From positions 1-6,787 of the forward strand of contig CAKQVV010000085.1 of NCBI GenBank assembly GCA_934277845.1: DNA of 6,787 nucleotides, written 5' to 3'. Position 1 is the first letter of the stretch. Each line of letters opens with the position of its first letter. The notes under the pieces are model-generated. The model was not told the DNA's origin and did no database searches. It was given only the letters and a program-made list of their open reading frames with translations. This DNA comes from an uncultured Clostridia bacterium (GTDB lineage: Bacteria; Bacillota; Clostridia; Christensenellales; Pumilibacteraceae). Shown here one piece after another: positions 1 through 6,292 of this stretch. Position numbers and translations under genes: made by a program.

Positions 1-767
1 GTATCGTATTTAGTTCCCGCAAGCGTGGCTACAAGCGGCTCGGTAGCCGGCTGAGAAGTTCCGTTTCCGAGCGGCGAAAGCGCGGTATCGACGATGTCGC
101 AACCCGCTTCGATCGCTTTAAGATTAAGCATATCTCCGGTACCCGCCGTGTTATGCGTGTGGAGATGCACCATCGTCGTGGGTTTCAATTTATCTTTCAA
201 TCTCGAAATCAACTCATACGCGGTGTACGGAAGCAATAGGTTTGCCATATCTTTTACACAGATAATATCGGCACCCATCTTCTCCATGTCGAGCGCAAGG
301 TCGACGAAATAATCGATCGTGTGTACTTTGCTGGTCGTATAGCTGAACGCGACTTCCGCCGTACCGCCGTATTTCTTGGTCGCGTCGAGCGCGGTCTTAA
401 TATTACGCACATCGTTGAGCGCATCGAAAATACGGATTATGTCAATACCGTTCTCGATCGATTTTTTGCAGAAAAGATCTACGACGTCATCGGCATAATG
501 TTTGTAACCGAGAAGGTTCTGACCTCTCAAAAGCATTTGCAGTTTAGAATTCGGCAACGCTTTTCTCAGCGCGCGCAGTCTTTCCCACGGATCTTCGTTA
601 AGATAGCGAAGACAACTGTCGAACGTTGCGCCGCCCCAGACTTCGAGAGCATAGTAACCGGCTTTGTCTAGTTTTTCGCATGCGGGCAACATCTCGTCCA
701 ATCTCATTCTGGTAGCGGCTTGCGACTGATGCGCGTCGCGCAGAATAGTTTCCATTATTTTAACCAT
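1..767 (-). CDS. oadA: OadA/5S-type biotin-dependent carboxyltransferase, partial (C-terminus off the window)
   Basis: This is the oxo-acid carboxyltransferase subunit (oxaloacetate decarboxylase alpha, pyruvate carboxylase subunit B or transcarboxylase 5S family). It moves a carboxyl group between oxaloacetate/pyruvate and biotin in a metal-centred TIM barrel in the cytoplasm. I translated 255 codons from the ATG at 767 to the window edge with no stop. Family motifs occur in order: RDAHQS (residues 10-15), WGGATFD (44-50), RGQNLLGY (81-88), RIFDALND (112-119), VKDMA (171-175), LHTHNTAG (202-209) and GTSQPATE (236-243). By alignment from memory with transcarboxylase 5S, D11, H203 and H205 are metal ligands and K172 is the carbamylated lysine. 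AAGGAG (776-781) lies 8 bases before the start, and the oadB stop is 28 bases upstream. Whether it carries its own biotin domain cannot be seen; the separate biotin carrier in the operon suggests not. KDMAN replaces the more usual KDMAG/KDMAA. OadA, PycB and 5S cannot be told apart from this fragment. Confidence 0.93.
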   Translation of the reverse strand, partial: MVKIMETILRDAHQSQAATRMRLDEMLPACEKLDKAGYYALEVWGGATFDSCLRYLNEDPWERLRALRKALPNSKLQMLLRGQNLLGYKHYADDVVDLFCKKSIENGIDIIRIFDALNDVRNIKTALDATKKYGGTAEVAFSYTTSKVHTIDYFVDLALDMEKMGADIICVKDMANLLLPYTAYELISRLKDKLKPTTMVHLHTHNTAGTGDMLNLKAIEAGCDIVDTALSPLGNGTSQPATEPLVATLAGTKYD

Positions 768-795
768 GATAAAATCTCCTTAAAAACTCAATCCG

Positions 796-2010
796 TTACG
801 CAAATATTGCGAGAAAAACGCCGGCGGCAACTGCCGAGCCGATAACTCCGGCCACATTCGGTCCCATAGCGTGCATAAGCAAATAGTTGTTCGAATCGTA
901 TTCTTGTCCTACTTTCTGAGAAACGCGCGCCGCCATCGGTACCGCAGAAACGCCCGCACTGCCGATAAGCGGATTGATTTTTCCTCCGCTGATAACGTTG
1001 AGCAGTTTCGCCATAAGCAAGCCGCCGACGGTACCGAAACAGAACGCTATAAGACCGAGTACTATTATTTTGATGGTATCCCACGCAAGGAACGTCGCCC
1101 CCACTGCTTTCGTTCCGACGATAAGCCCAAGGAAAATCGTGACTATATTACAAAGTTCGTTGCTCGCGGTTTTTGCAAGACGTTCTGTCACGAGGCTTTC
1201 CTTAAACAGGTTGCCCAGCATCAGCATGCCGAGAAGCGGCAGTGCGTCGGGAAGAATCAAGCCCACAATAAGCGTGACGGCAATCGGGAAAATTATTTTC
1301 TCGCGCTTGGACACGGGACGAAGTTGTTCCATCTTTATAAGACGTTCTTTCTTCGTCGTGAGCAATTTCATTATAGGCGGCTGAATAACCGGGATAAGCG
1401 CCATGTACGAGTACGCCGCGATAGCGATAGGCGACAACAAATGTCCGGCAAGTTTTTGCGTGACATAAATAGCCGTAGGTCCGTCTGCGCCGCCGATAAT
1501 ACCGATAGCCGCAGCCTCCGCACCGGTAAAACCAAGAACGATCGCACCCACAAACGTGAGGAACACGCCGAGCTGCGCGGCGGCACCGATAAGTAAACTT
1601 TTCGGGTTTGCAATCAGCGGACCGAAATCGGTCATCGCGCCTATTCCCAAAAATATAATCGGCGGAAATATGACTTTCGATACGCCTATCTCAAGGTAAT
1701 GGAACAAGCCGTAATTAGCGGTGTACGTCGTGCCGTTAGCCGCCGCATCTGCGTATTTCGCCCACAGTTCCTGATCGGTAAGTCCGTGGTCGGTGCCGTA
1801 AAGAACGGCTTGCGCGCCGGGAATGTTCACGATAAACATACCGAACGCTATGGGAAGAAGCAACAACGGCTCAAACTGCTTGACCACCGCAAGATAGAAC
1901 AAAACAAACGAAATAAATAGCATAACGTAGTTTTGCCATTCGCCGTGCGCTATCGAATGAGCGATGCCCGTGCTTTCCCACAAAGCCCGCATTGTTTCGA
2001 TAAAATCCAT
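796..2010 (-). CDS. oadB: Sodium-translocating decarboxylase beta subunit (OadB/MmdB/GcdB family)
   Basis: This integral membrane subunit decarboxylates carboxybiotin and couples the step to Na+ export. The 404-residue protein is very hydrophobic with many membrane segments, and its length is normal for the family. The signature GIGAMTDFGPL is at 122-132 and GGADGPTAIY at 173-182. Residues shown to matter in Klebsiella OadB (D203, Y229, N373, G377, S382, R389) fall here at D176, Y202, N346, G350, S355 and R362 with exactly the same spacing, so the pump should be active. Between the early membrane segments, at about residues 66-105, is a polar loop that seems roughly 25-30 residues longer than in the proteobacterial protein; this comparison is from memory. 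The ATG at 2010 is preceded by AAGGAG at 8 bases, and the TAA stop of the biotin carrier gene overlaps that site, which suggests translational coupling. The substrate of the complex is set by its carboxyltransferases, so the Oad name marks family only. Confidence 0.95.
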   Translation of the reverse strand: MDFIETMRALWESTGIAHSIAHGEWQNYVMLFISFVLFYLAVVKQFEPLLLLPIAFGMFIVNIPGAQAVLYGTDHGLTDQELWAKYADAAANGTTYTANYGLFHYLEIGVSKVIFPPIIFLGIGAMTDFGPLIANPKSLLIGAAAQLGVFLTFVGAIVLGFTGAEAAAIGIIGGADGPTAIYVTQKLAGHLLSPIAIAAYSYMALIPVIQPPIMKLLTTKKERLIKMEQLRPVSKREKIIFPIAVTLIVGLILPDALPLLGMLMLGNLFKESLVTERLAKTASNELCNIVTIFLGLIVGTKAVGATFLAWDTIKIIVLGLIAFCFGTVGGLLMAKLLNVISGGKINPLIGSAGVSAVPMAARVSQKVGQEYDSNNYLLMHAMGPNVAGVIGSAVAAGVFLAIFA

Positions 2011-2022
2011 TTATGCCTCTCC

Positions 2023-2403
2023 TTATTTTATGGAAGCAAGATCCGCGCCGGTTTCGACGCTTGCGCCCTGTGCAACAAGGAACGTAACCGCACCGTCGGC
2101 GGAAGCGTTGATGTCGTTTTCCATTTTCATAGCTTCGAGAACGAGGATTTTGTCGCCTTTTTTCACTACCGTACCGGGAGCGACCGCAAGTTTTAAAACG
2201 GTGCCGGGCATAGGTGCCTTGACAATCGTGCCGCCGACAGGCGCTTTTACGGCGGGAGCGGCAGGTTTTGCCGCGGCGGGTGCCGGAACTGTGACGGGCG
2301 CCGCAACAGCGGGAGCGGAAACTTCGGCAGTTACGCCGTCGATGAGTTCTTCTACTTCTACTAAATAGCTATTACCGTTTACGTTTACGTTGAACTTACG
2401 CAT
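2023..2403 (-). CDS. Biotin carboxyl carrier protein of decarboxylase/transcarboxylase complex
   Basis: This small carrier holds biotin on a lysine and moves the carboxyl group between the carboxyltransferases and the OadB pump (transcarboxylase 1.3S, MmdC and GcdC play this part elsewhere). It is 126 residues: a short beta-rich N-terminal part (MRKFNVNVNG to about 22), a flexible Ala/Pro/Val-rich linker (about 28-55), then a biotinyl domain (about 58-126). The domain contains APMPG (63-67) and the biotinylation motif EAMKM with biotinyl lysine K93. I chose the ATG at 2403 because AGGAG (2411-2415) lies 7 bases before it and the N-terminus fits the family. A longer reading frame starting with TTG at 2445 overlaps the preceding gene and has no ribosome site. 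The gene starts 31 bases after the OadG-like gene and ends 12 bases before oadB. There is no biotin carboxylase in the window, as expected for an ATP-independent complex. Confidence 0.93.
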   Translation of the reverse strand: MRKFNVNVNGNSYLVEVEELIDGVTAEVSAPAVAAPVTVPAPAAAKPAAPAVKAPVGGTIVKAPMPGTVLKLAVAPGTVVKKGDKILVLEAMKMENDINASADGAVTFLVAQGASVETGADLASIK

Positions 2404-2434
2404 GATTTTTCTCCTATAATAAATACAAATAAAA

Positions 2435-2764
2435 TTATTTTGCAATAATGCTTTTTACTCTGAACGGCGGAACTTCCCCGTCATCCGACTCGCCGGCATA
2501 CACAGCCGCGATCGCCGCGCCGATTGCCGCAACGAGTTCATCCTGCTCCGCGGCATCGTCGATTTCGGGCACCGCGATATCCTCATTTGCTTCCGCAAGT
2601 TTTGTCTTCTTTTTATCGAGAAGTTTGTTGAAAAGTATGCTGTAACCTACTACGACAAGCACAAGAAACGCCAGTGCGAGCAATACTACTACGTTTCCTA
2701 TCAAAAATACCAGTAATCCGTCTAAAAAAGACATATCGGAAACGGAAAATAATAAAACGTTCAT
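2435..2764 (-). CDS. OadG/MmdD-like small membrane subunit of sodium pump decarboxylase
   Basis: This 109-residue accessory subunit is thought to anchor and assemble the carboxyltransferase, biotin carrier and beta subunit at the membrane. It has one hydrophobic segment at about residues 13-45, then a charged stretch (KLLDKKKTK, 47-55), an acidic linker, and the C-terminal motif DELVAAIGAAIAA (75-87) ending in FRVKSI (101-106). That motif is typical of delta subunits of methylmalonyl-CoA and glutaconyl-CoA decarboxylases. The protein contains no histidine, so it lacks the C-terminal histidines tied to metal binding in Klebsiella OadG. The ATG at 2764 has AGAGG (2773-2777) 8 bases upstream, inside the last codons of the carboxyltransferase gene. 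The in-frame ATG at 2734 has no such site, so I rejected it. The 5-base gap from the preceding stop indicates coupled translation. Confidence 0.85.
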   Translation of the reverse strand: MNVLLFSVSDMSFLDGLLVFLIGNVVVLLALAFLVLVVVGYSILFNKLLDKKKTKLAEANEDIAVPEIDDAAEQDELVAAIGAAIAAVYAGESDDGEVPPFRVKSIIAK

Positions 2765-2769
2765 CGCCG

Positions 2770-4149
2770 TTACCTCTTTTCGATAAACATCTGAACGGCG
2801 GCAATAAGATACTGGCGTGAGAAATTAGGGTTGATAACGTTATCGAGATAGCCTTTTTCGGCAACCGTGACGGCGGCGGTGTTTTCTTCGCCGTATGCTT
2901 TTGCCGTTTTTTCGACGGCGGCATCCTTGTCTTTTGCTTCGGCGATTTCCTTTGCATAGACAAGTTCCGCACTCGCGACGTTGTCGAGCATACCGATGCA
3001 AGCGTTTTCCCATGCTACAGTATAATCGCAAACGCTCTTTGCACAGAACGCAACGTAACCGAGTCCGATCGCATTGCCGGTAATAAGCGAAATTTTCGCT
3101 ACGTCCGCTACGTTATAAGCATAAATCATATCGCCAACCGAACGCATGAGTTCGCCTTGGCAAGCCGCACAATTTACCGCGCCTTTGCTGTCGATAAGGC
3201 TGACAACCGGAATAGCGAAACTGTCACAGGTATTGATCAGTTCGGTGACTTTTTTTGCACCGTCGGGAGTAAATCTTCCCTCGTTTACGGTCGGATCTGA
3301 CGCAACCACGCCGACGGCAATGCCGTTAAGACGCGCGTAACCGGTCACGACTTCGCCGCCGAATCCTTTTTTGATTTCGACGAAAGAATTTTTATCGAAT
3401 ATTTCCGAAATAGCAGTCGCGGTTTTGACTCCGGCTTTAAGTCCTTTGCAAACTCTGTTTCCGTCGTCATCTGGTGCGATTGCACCTATAGCAGTAAGCG
3501 AAACGATCTTTTTTACGACTTCGGCAAGTTCCTTATCCGATTTTACGACAACTGACGCAATACCTGCTTTTGTCATTGCCTCGCCGGTGCCGACTTTCGC
3601 CGCATCCGCCGTAGTACCCGCAACGAGAATAAGCGGACTGGAAGTTGCAGTCACAGACTTATCGTAGCAAATCGTGAAATCGCAAACGGACGACAGATAC
3701 GAAGTCAAGCCGTAATTACTGCCTTTTACTACCAGTATCGTGGGTACGACGCCGTAAGCCGAAGAGAACGCCGCGAAGATTTCGCCGTAGCCTTCCATCG
3801 CCTCGATACCCTCGGCAAATCTTGCGCCCTGCGTGTCGATAACGCCGATAACTGGCGAATCCGTCTTGACCGCATTGTTCACGCACTTGGCGATTTTTCC
3901 GGCGTTCGCTTTACCGATGCCGCCTTTGAGCACGTTGCCGGCAATCGCAAACAAACCCACCTGAACGTCGCCTACGGTCGCAAAGCCGCTGACGACTCCT
4001 TCGCCGGCGGCTTCACCGAATGCGGTTGCGGAGCGGATAAACTTGTCGGATTCGACGAAAGATTGCGGATCGACCAAAGCGTCGACTATAGTTTTAGCCG
4101 ACTTCAATGCCTCATCCGCAACTTTATTCAACTCCCTTACGTTTTTCAT
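2770..4149 (-). CDS. Divergent short acyl-CoA carboxyltransferase (MmdA/PccB/12S-like)
   Basis: This is a two-domain crotonase-fold carboxyltransferase of the MmdA/PccB/12S family, which normally exchanges a carboxyl group between an acyl-CoA and biotin. It has 459 residues against roughly 510-520 for MmdA, with the N-terminus before SFVE (30-33) and the middle shortened. N-domain traces include DTQGARFAEG (105-114) with YGEIF (121-125), matching DSGGARIQEG...YGEIF. C-domain traces include VVTGYARLNG (267-276), FAIPVVSLID (311-320) and ITGNAIGLGY (356-365). The canonical oxyanion motifs AGGA (N) and YGGAY (C) are replaced by YGLT (146-149) and IGLGY (361-365). The frame is intact, so this looks like a distinct subfamily, not a decayed gene. 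The ATG at 4149 is chosen because GGAGG lies 7 bases upstream; a TTG-started extension to 4236 would begin inside the promoter. As first gene of the operon it probably sets one substrate, but which acyl-CoA, or whether it is still catalytic, is unknown. Confidence 0.82.
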   Translation of the reverse strand: MKNVRELNKVADEALKSAKTIVDALVDPQSFVESDKFIRSATAFGEAAGEGVVSGFATVGDVQVGLFAIAGNVLKGGIGKANAGKIAKCVNNAVKTDSPVIGVIDTQGARFAEGIEAMEGYGEIFAAFSSAYGVVPTILVVKGSNYGLTSYLSSVCDFTICYDKSVTATSSPLILVAGTTADAAKVGTGEAMTKAGIASVVVKSDKELAEVVKKIVSLTAIGAIAPDDDGNRVCKGLKAGVKTATAISEIFDKNSFVEIKKGFGGEVVTGYARLNGIAVGVVASDPTVNEGRFTPDGAKKVTELINTCDSFAIPVVSLIDSKGAVNCAACQGELMRSVGDMIYAYNVADVAKISLITGNAIGLGYVAFCAKSVCDYTVAWENACIGMLDNVASAELVYAKEIAEAKDKDAAVEKTAKAYGEENTAAVTVAEKGYLDNVINPNFSRQYLIAAVQMFIEKR

Positions 4150-4156
4150 TATATAG

Positions 4157-4161
4157 CCTCC
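4157..4161 (-). promoter_or_regulatory. Ribosome binding site fixing the carboxyltransferase start
   Basis: GGAGG on the minus strand lies 7 bases before the ATG at 4149. It decides in favour of this start over a 29-residue longer frame that opens with TTG at 4236 and would need transcription from above the promoter. Confidence 0.85.
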
Positions 4162-4164
4162 ATT

Positions 4165-4197
4165 AAATTTTGCATTGTTAGAGAAATCCCAAAATTT
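4165..4197 (-). repeat. 8-bp inverted repeat in the operon leader (candidate operator or weak hairpin)
   Basis: The arms AAATTTTG (4165-4172) and CAAAATTT (4190-4197) are perfect reverse complements with 17 bases between them. They lie between the predicted transcription start (near 4201) and the ribosome binding site. The position suits a repressor operator just downstream of a promoter. As RNA it would be a weak, A+U-rich stem ending 3 bases before the ribosome site. No regulator family is recognised, and chance occurrence in an A+T-rich leader is possible. Confidence 0.4.
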
Positions 4198-4207
4198 CCA
4201 TGATACC

Positions 4208-4236
4208 ATTATAGACGTTTGCGCAAGAAAAAACAA
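4208..4236 (-). promoter_or_regulatory. Sigma-A-type promoter of the sodium pump operon
   Basis: On the minus strand, TTGTTT (4231-4236) and a perfect TATAAT (4208-4213) are separated by 17 bases. Transcription would start near 4201, giving a leader of about 52 bases before the ATG at 4149. The -35 box matches the consensus only in TTG, so the promoter may depend on an activator or be moderate in strength. An 8-base palindrome, TTGCGCAA (4219-4226), sits in the spacer. Confidence 0.7.
4219..4226. repeat. TTGCGCAA palindrome in the promoter spacer
   Basis: This perfect 8-base palindrome lies between the -35 and -10 boxes, where a bound dimeric repressor would block RNA polymerase. It does not extend beyond 8 bases, and no second copy was noticed. 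It is only a candidate operator. Confidence 0.25.
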
Positions 4237-4350
4237 GCAAAACGACGATGTTGTTCATAAAAATTTTAACTATGCCGATTTTGAAAACTAACCTTGCATT
4301 TTTCGTCGTTCAGAAACAAATAATTACAAATCTTTTTTCTGTATATCTAA

Positions 4351-4385
4351 TTTAAAACCGCGCCCGCAGTAACAAGCGAACGCGG
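4351..4385 (-). terminator. Rho-independent terminator after rluB
   Basis: On the minus strand the stem CCGCG-TT-CGC (4376-4385) pairs with GCG-GG-CGCGG (4358-4367), counting two U-G wobbles, to give 10 base pairs around an 8-base loop. TTTTAAATT follows. It starts 12 bases past the rluB stop and separates the sporulation/rRNA block from the sodium pump operon. The U-tract is short (four U), so some read-through is possible. Confidence 0.75.
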
Positions 4386-4397
4386 CGTAAACGCACA

Positions 4398-5111
4398 TTA
4401 AAGTTTTTTGAGATATTCGGCTTCCGAATCTTTCAGTTCACGGAAGTTACCCCTATACAAGCCGCCGAGTTTTATCTCGCCTATTGCGGTACGTTTCAAA
4501 AATATAACGTCACGGTTAATGCTTTCAAACATTCTTCTCACCTGACGGTTCCTGCCCTCGGTGATGACGATTTCGATTCTTGAAACATTATTCTCAATAC
4601 CTACGAGCCTTACTTTGCATTTTTCTGTTTTAATCCCGTCAAGCACGACACCTGCACGAAGTTTGTTCAGTTCCGCTTCGCTCACTTCGCCTTCGACTTT
4701 CGCCACATAAGTCTTGCCTATTTCGTTTCGCGGGTGCATAAGTCTGTTTGCAAGATCGCCGTCGGTAGTAAGCAGCAACAACCCCTCGGTATCGTAATCC
4801 AGTCTGCCGACCGGAAAAATTCTTTTACCGGGATATTTGCCCTCGAAAAAATCCATAACGGTTTTTCTTCCGTGCTCGTCGCTCGTAGTGCACACGTATC
4901 CTTTCGGTTTGTTCAGCATTATGTATAAATGCTTGCCGATTAGTTTCACCGGTTTATCGTCGACTGCAACCAAATCGTTTTCCGGATCGACTTCGGTCGC
5001 AAGCGCGGTAATTTTTTTATTGTTTACCGCGACTCTTCCTTCCAGCACCAACGATTCGCATTTGCGACGGCTTGCGATTCCACATTCGGCAAGATATTTA
5101 TTTATTCTCAT
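4398..5111 (-). CDS. rluB: 23S rRNA pseudouridine synthase, RluB family
   Basis: This enzyme isomerises a specific uridine of 23S rRNA (U2605 in E. coli numbering for RluB) to pseudouridine during ribosome assembly in the cytoplasm. The 237 residues show an N-terminal S4 RNA-binding domain (about 1-48, starting MRINKYLAECGIASRRK) and an RsuA/RluB/E/F catalytic domain. YIMLNKPKGYVCT is at 63-75, the catalytic motif GRLDYDTEGLLLLTTDG at 102-118 has catalytic D105, and EGRNRQVRRM is at 185-194. Length and motifs are normal for the family. The ATG at 5111 has AAGGA (5121-5125) 9 bases upstream, and the gene begins 26 bases after the carboxypeptidase stop, with no promoter evident between. It is therefore probably the last gene of the ytfJ operon, followed by a hairpin terminator. 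RluB is favoured over RluE/RluF by the synteny with sporulation genes usual in Firmicutes; the exact target uridine is inferred. Confidence 0.93.
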   Translation of the reverse strand: MRINKYLAECGIASRRKCESLVLEGRVAVNNKKITALATEVDPENDLVAVDDKPVKLIGKHLYIMLNKPKGYVCTTSDEHGRKTVMDFFEGKYPGKRIFPVGRLDYDTEGLLLLTTDGDLANRLMHPRNEIGKTYVAKVEGEVSEAELNKLRAGVVLDGIKTEKCKVRLVGIENNVSRIEIVITEGRNRQVRRMFESINRDVIFLKRTAIGEIKLGGLYRGNFRELKDSEAEYLKKL

Positions 5112-5137
5112 TTACGGGTATCCTTAGTTTCGTGGTT

Positions 5138-6292
5138 TCAGTTCCATCGCCCGACTATGTCGTACAGTATATCGGAATAATCAAGCGAAGCAACTTCTTC
5201 TATACTATACAATTTTCGCTCAAAAAGCAACCGATTACCCGAATAAATTTTAATTTTTCCGTTTTCGTCGCCGATATGCACCGGTGCACGCACGTGTTTT
5301 ATATCGGAAATTTCAAAACGTAGTTCGTCGTATTCCTTCTCTGTAAGAGGATAAAATAAATCGTTTTCCATATTAAGACGTGCAGTATTTTTCTTTCCGT
5401 CTATAACGGAAGCCGCCACCGACGATAAATCGACCGCTTTGCTCACGTCTTTACACGAATATTCGGCAAACGCATTATCAAGAAGACGTCTGCAATCTTC
5501 AAACATAGGCCCGCAATTCAGAACAACGGCAACTACGTTCATTCCGTCACGGGTTGCCGAGGCCACCAGACACCTGCCTGCTTTTTTCGTGTAACCGGTT
5601 TTTACTCCGTCGCCGCCTTCGTAAGTCGACAAAATCTTATTCTTATTCACTACCACGCGATCATACTCACGATCTTTCCATGGCATAACGTAACGCTTTG
5701 TTCCGACAATTTCGCGAAACGTAGCGTTTTTCATTGCATAAGCGGCGATCTTGCCGAGATCCCGCGCCGTAGTATAATGATCGTCGTGATGCAGTCCGTG
5801 CGGGTTTACGAAATGCGTATTCTCGGCACCGACTTTCTTTGCCGTTTCGTTCATAAGTTCGGCAAACTTTTCCACGCTGCCGGCAGTTGTTACCGCAAGC
5901 GCGACGGCACAGTCGTTACCGGACTGCAACATGAGTCCGTACAACAAATCCCGCACAGCGAGTTCCTCGTCTTTTTCAAGATAAATCGACGAGCCTTCGA
6001 TTCCTGTCGCAACCGCCGGAACGCGAATTTTCCGATCGAGATCCACGACGTTATCGATTACGGTTATTGCCGTAGCAATTTTTGTAGTACTTGCCATCGG
6101 ACGTCTCTTGTCTGCATTTTTCTCGTTCAGGACGCGTCCGGAATTGCGTTCAAGTACGATCATACTTTCCGCGGATCCGGTATATATTGTTTCGGCGGAC
6201 GCTCTGCCGACAACACCGCCCACGATAAAAATCACAGACGCGATCACCGCAAGCGTAAAAAAAGCAAGCGTCTTTTTCGTCGTGCCTTTCAT
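5138..6292 (-). CDS. D-alanyl-D-alanine carboxypeptidase, peptidase S11 (DacF/DacB-like, PBP5 type)
   Basis: This exported penicillin-binding protein trims the terminal D-Ala from peptidoglycan pentapeptides; sporulation paralogues set cortex or germ-cell-wall cross-linking. The 384 residues begin with a signal peptide (hydrophobic about 8-29, likely cleavage after ASA at 31-33). The serine peptidase triad of motifs is complete: STTK (S68 nucleophile, K71), SGN (124-126) and KTG (231-233), with VNPHGL at 162-167. A beta-rich C-terminal domain follows from about residue 285. The C-terminus is not an obvious amphipathic anchor. The ATG at 6292 was chosen because it overlaps the upstream stop as ATGA, has AAGGA 6 bases before it, and yields a proper signal peptide; a longer frame from 6391 would put a charged stretch in front and overlap ytfJ by about 100 bases. 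The coupling to ytfJ suggests a role in sporulation, most like DacF. Confidence 0.93.
   Translation of the reverse strand: MKGTTKKTLAFFTLAVIASVIFIVGGVVGRASAETIYTGSAESMIVLERNSGRVLNEKNADKRRPMASTTKIATAITVIDNVVDLDRKIRVPAVATGIEGSSIYLEKDEELAVRDLLYGLMLQSGNDCAVALAVTTAGSVEKFAELMNETAKKVGAENTHFVNPHGLHHDDHYTTARDLGKIAAYAMKNATFREIVGTKRYVMPWKDREYDRVVVNKNKILSTYEGGDGVKTGYTKKAGRCLVASATRDGMNVVAVVLNCGPMFEDCRRLLDNAFAEYSCKDVSKAVDLSSVAASVIDGKKNTARLNMENDLFYPLTEKEYDELRFEISDIKHVRAPVHIGDENGKIKIYSGNRLLFERKLYSIEEVASLDYSDILYDIVGRWN

Noticed and set aside
871..1596. Plus-strand open frame of 241 residues opposite oadB
   Set aside because: It lies fully antisense to a clear OadB gene, is Arg/Lys/His-rich with no recognisable domain, and has no ribosome site; it is a by-product of codon use on the coding strand.
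1964..2368. Plus-strand Ala/Gly/Thr-rich frame opposite the biotin carrier
   Set aside because: Its composition is just the reverse complement of the Ala/Pro linker codons of the biotin carrier.
4212..4225. Possible catabolite-repression (cre) site on the minus strand near the -10 box
   Set aside because: Only the core GCAAACG resembles the cre consensus; the flanks mismatch at three or four fixed positions.
4150..4236. N-terminal extension of the carboxyltransferase to a TTG at 4236
   Set aside because: It would start inside the -35 box, upstream of the predicted transcript start; the ATG at 4149 has a GGAGG site at ideal spacing.
4150..4357. Riboswitch or T-box leader upstream of the sodium pump operon
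   Set aside because: The leader after the predicted start is only about 52 bases, and no T-box or cobalamin-type conserved boxes were found.
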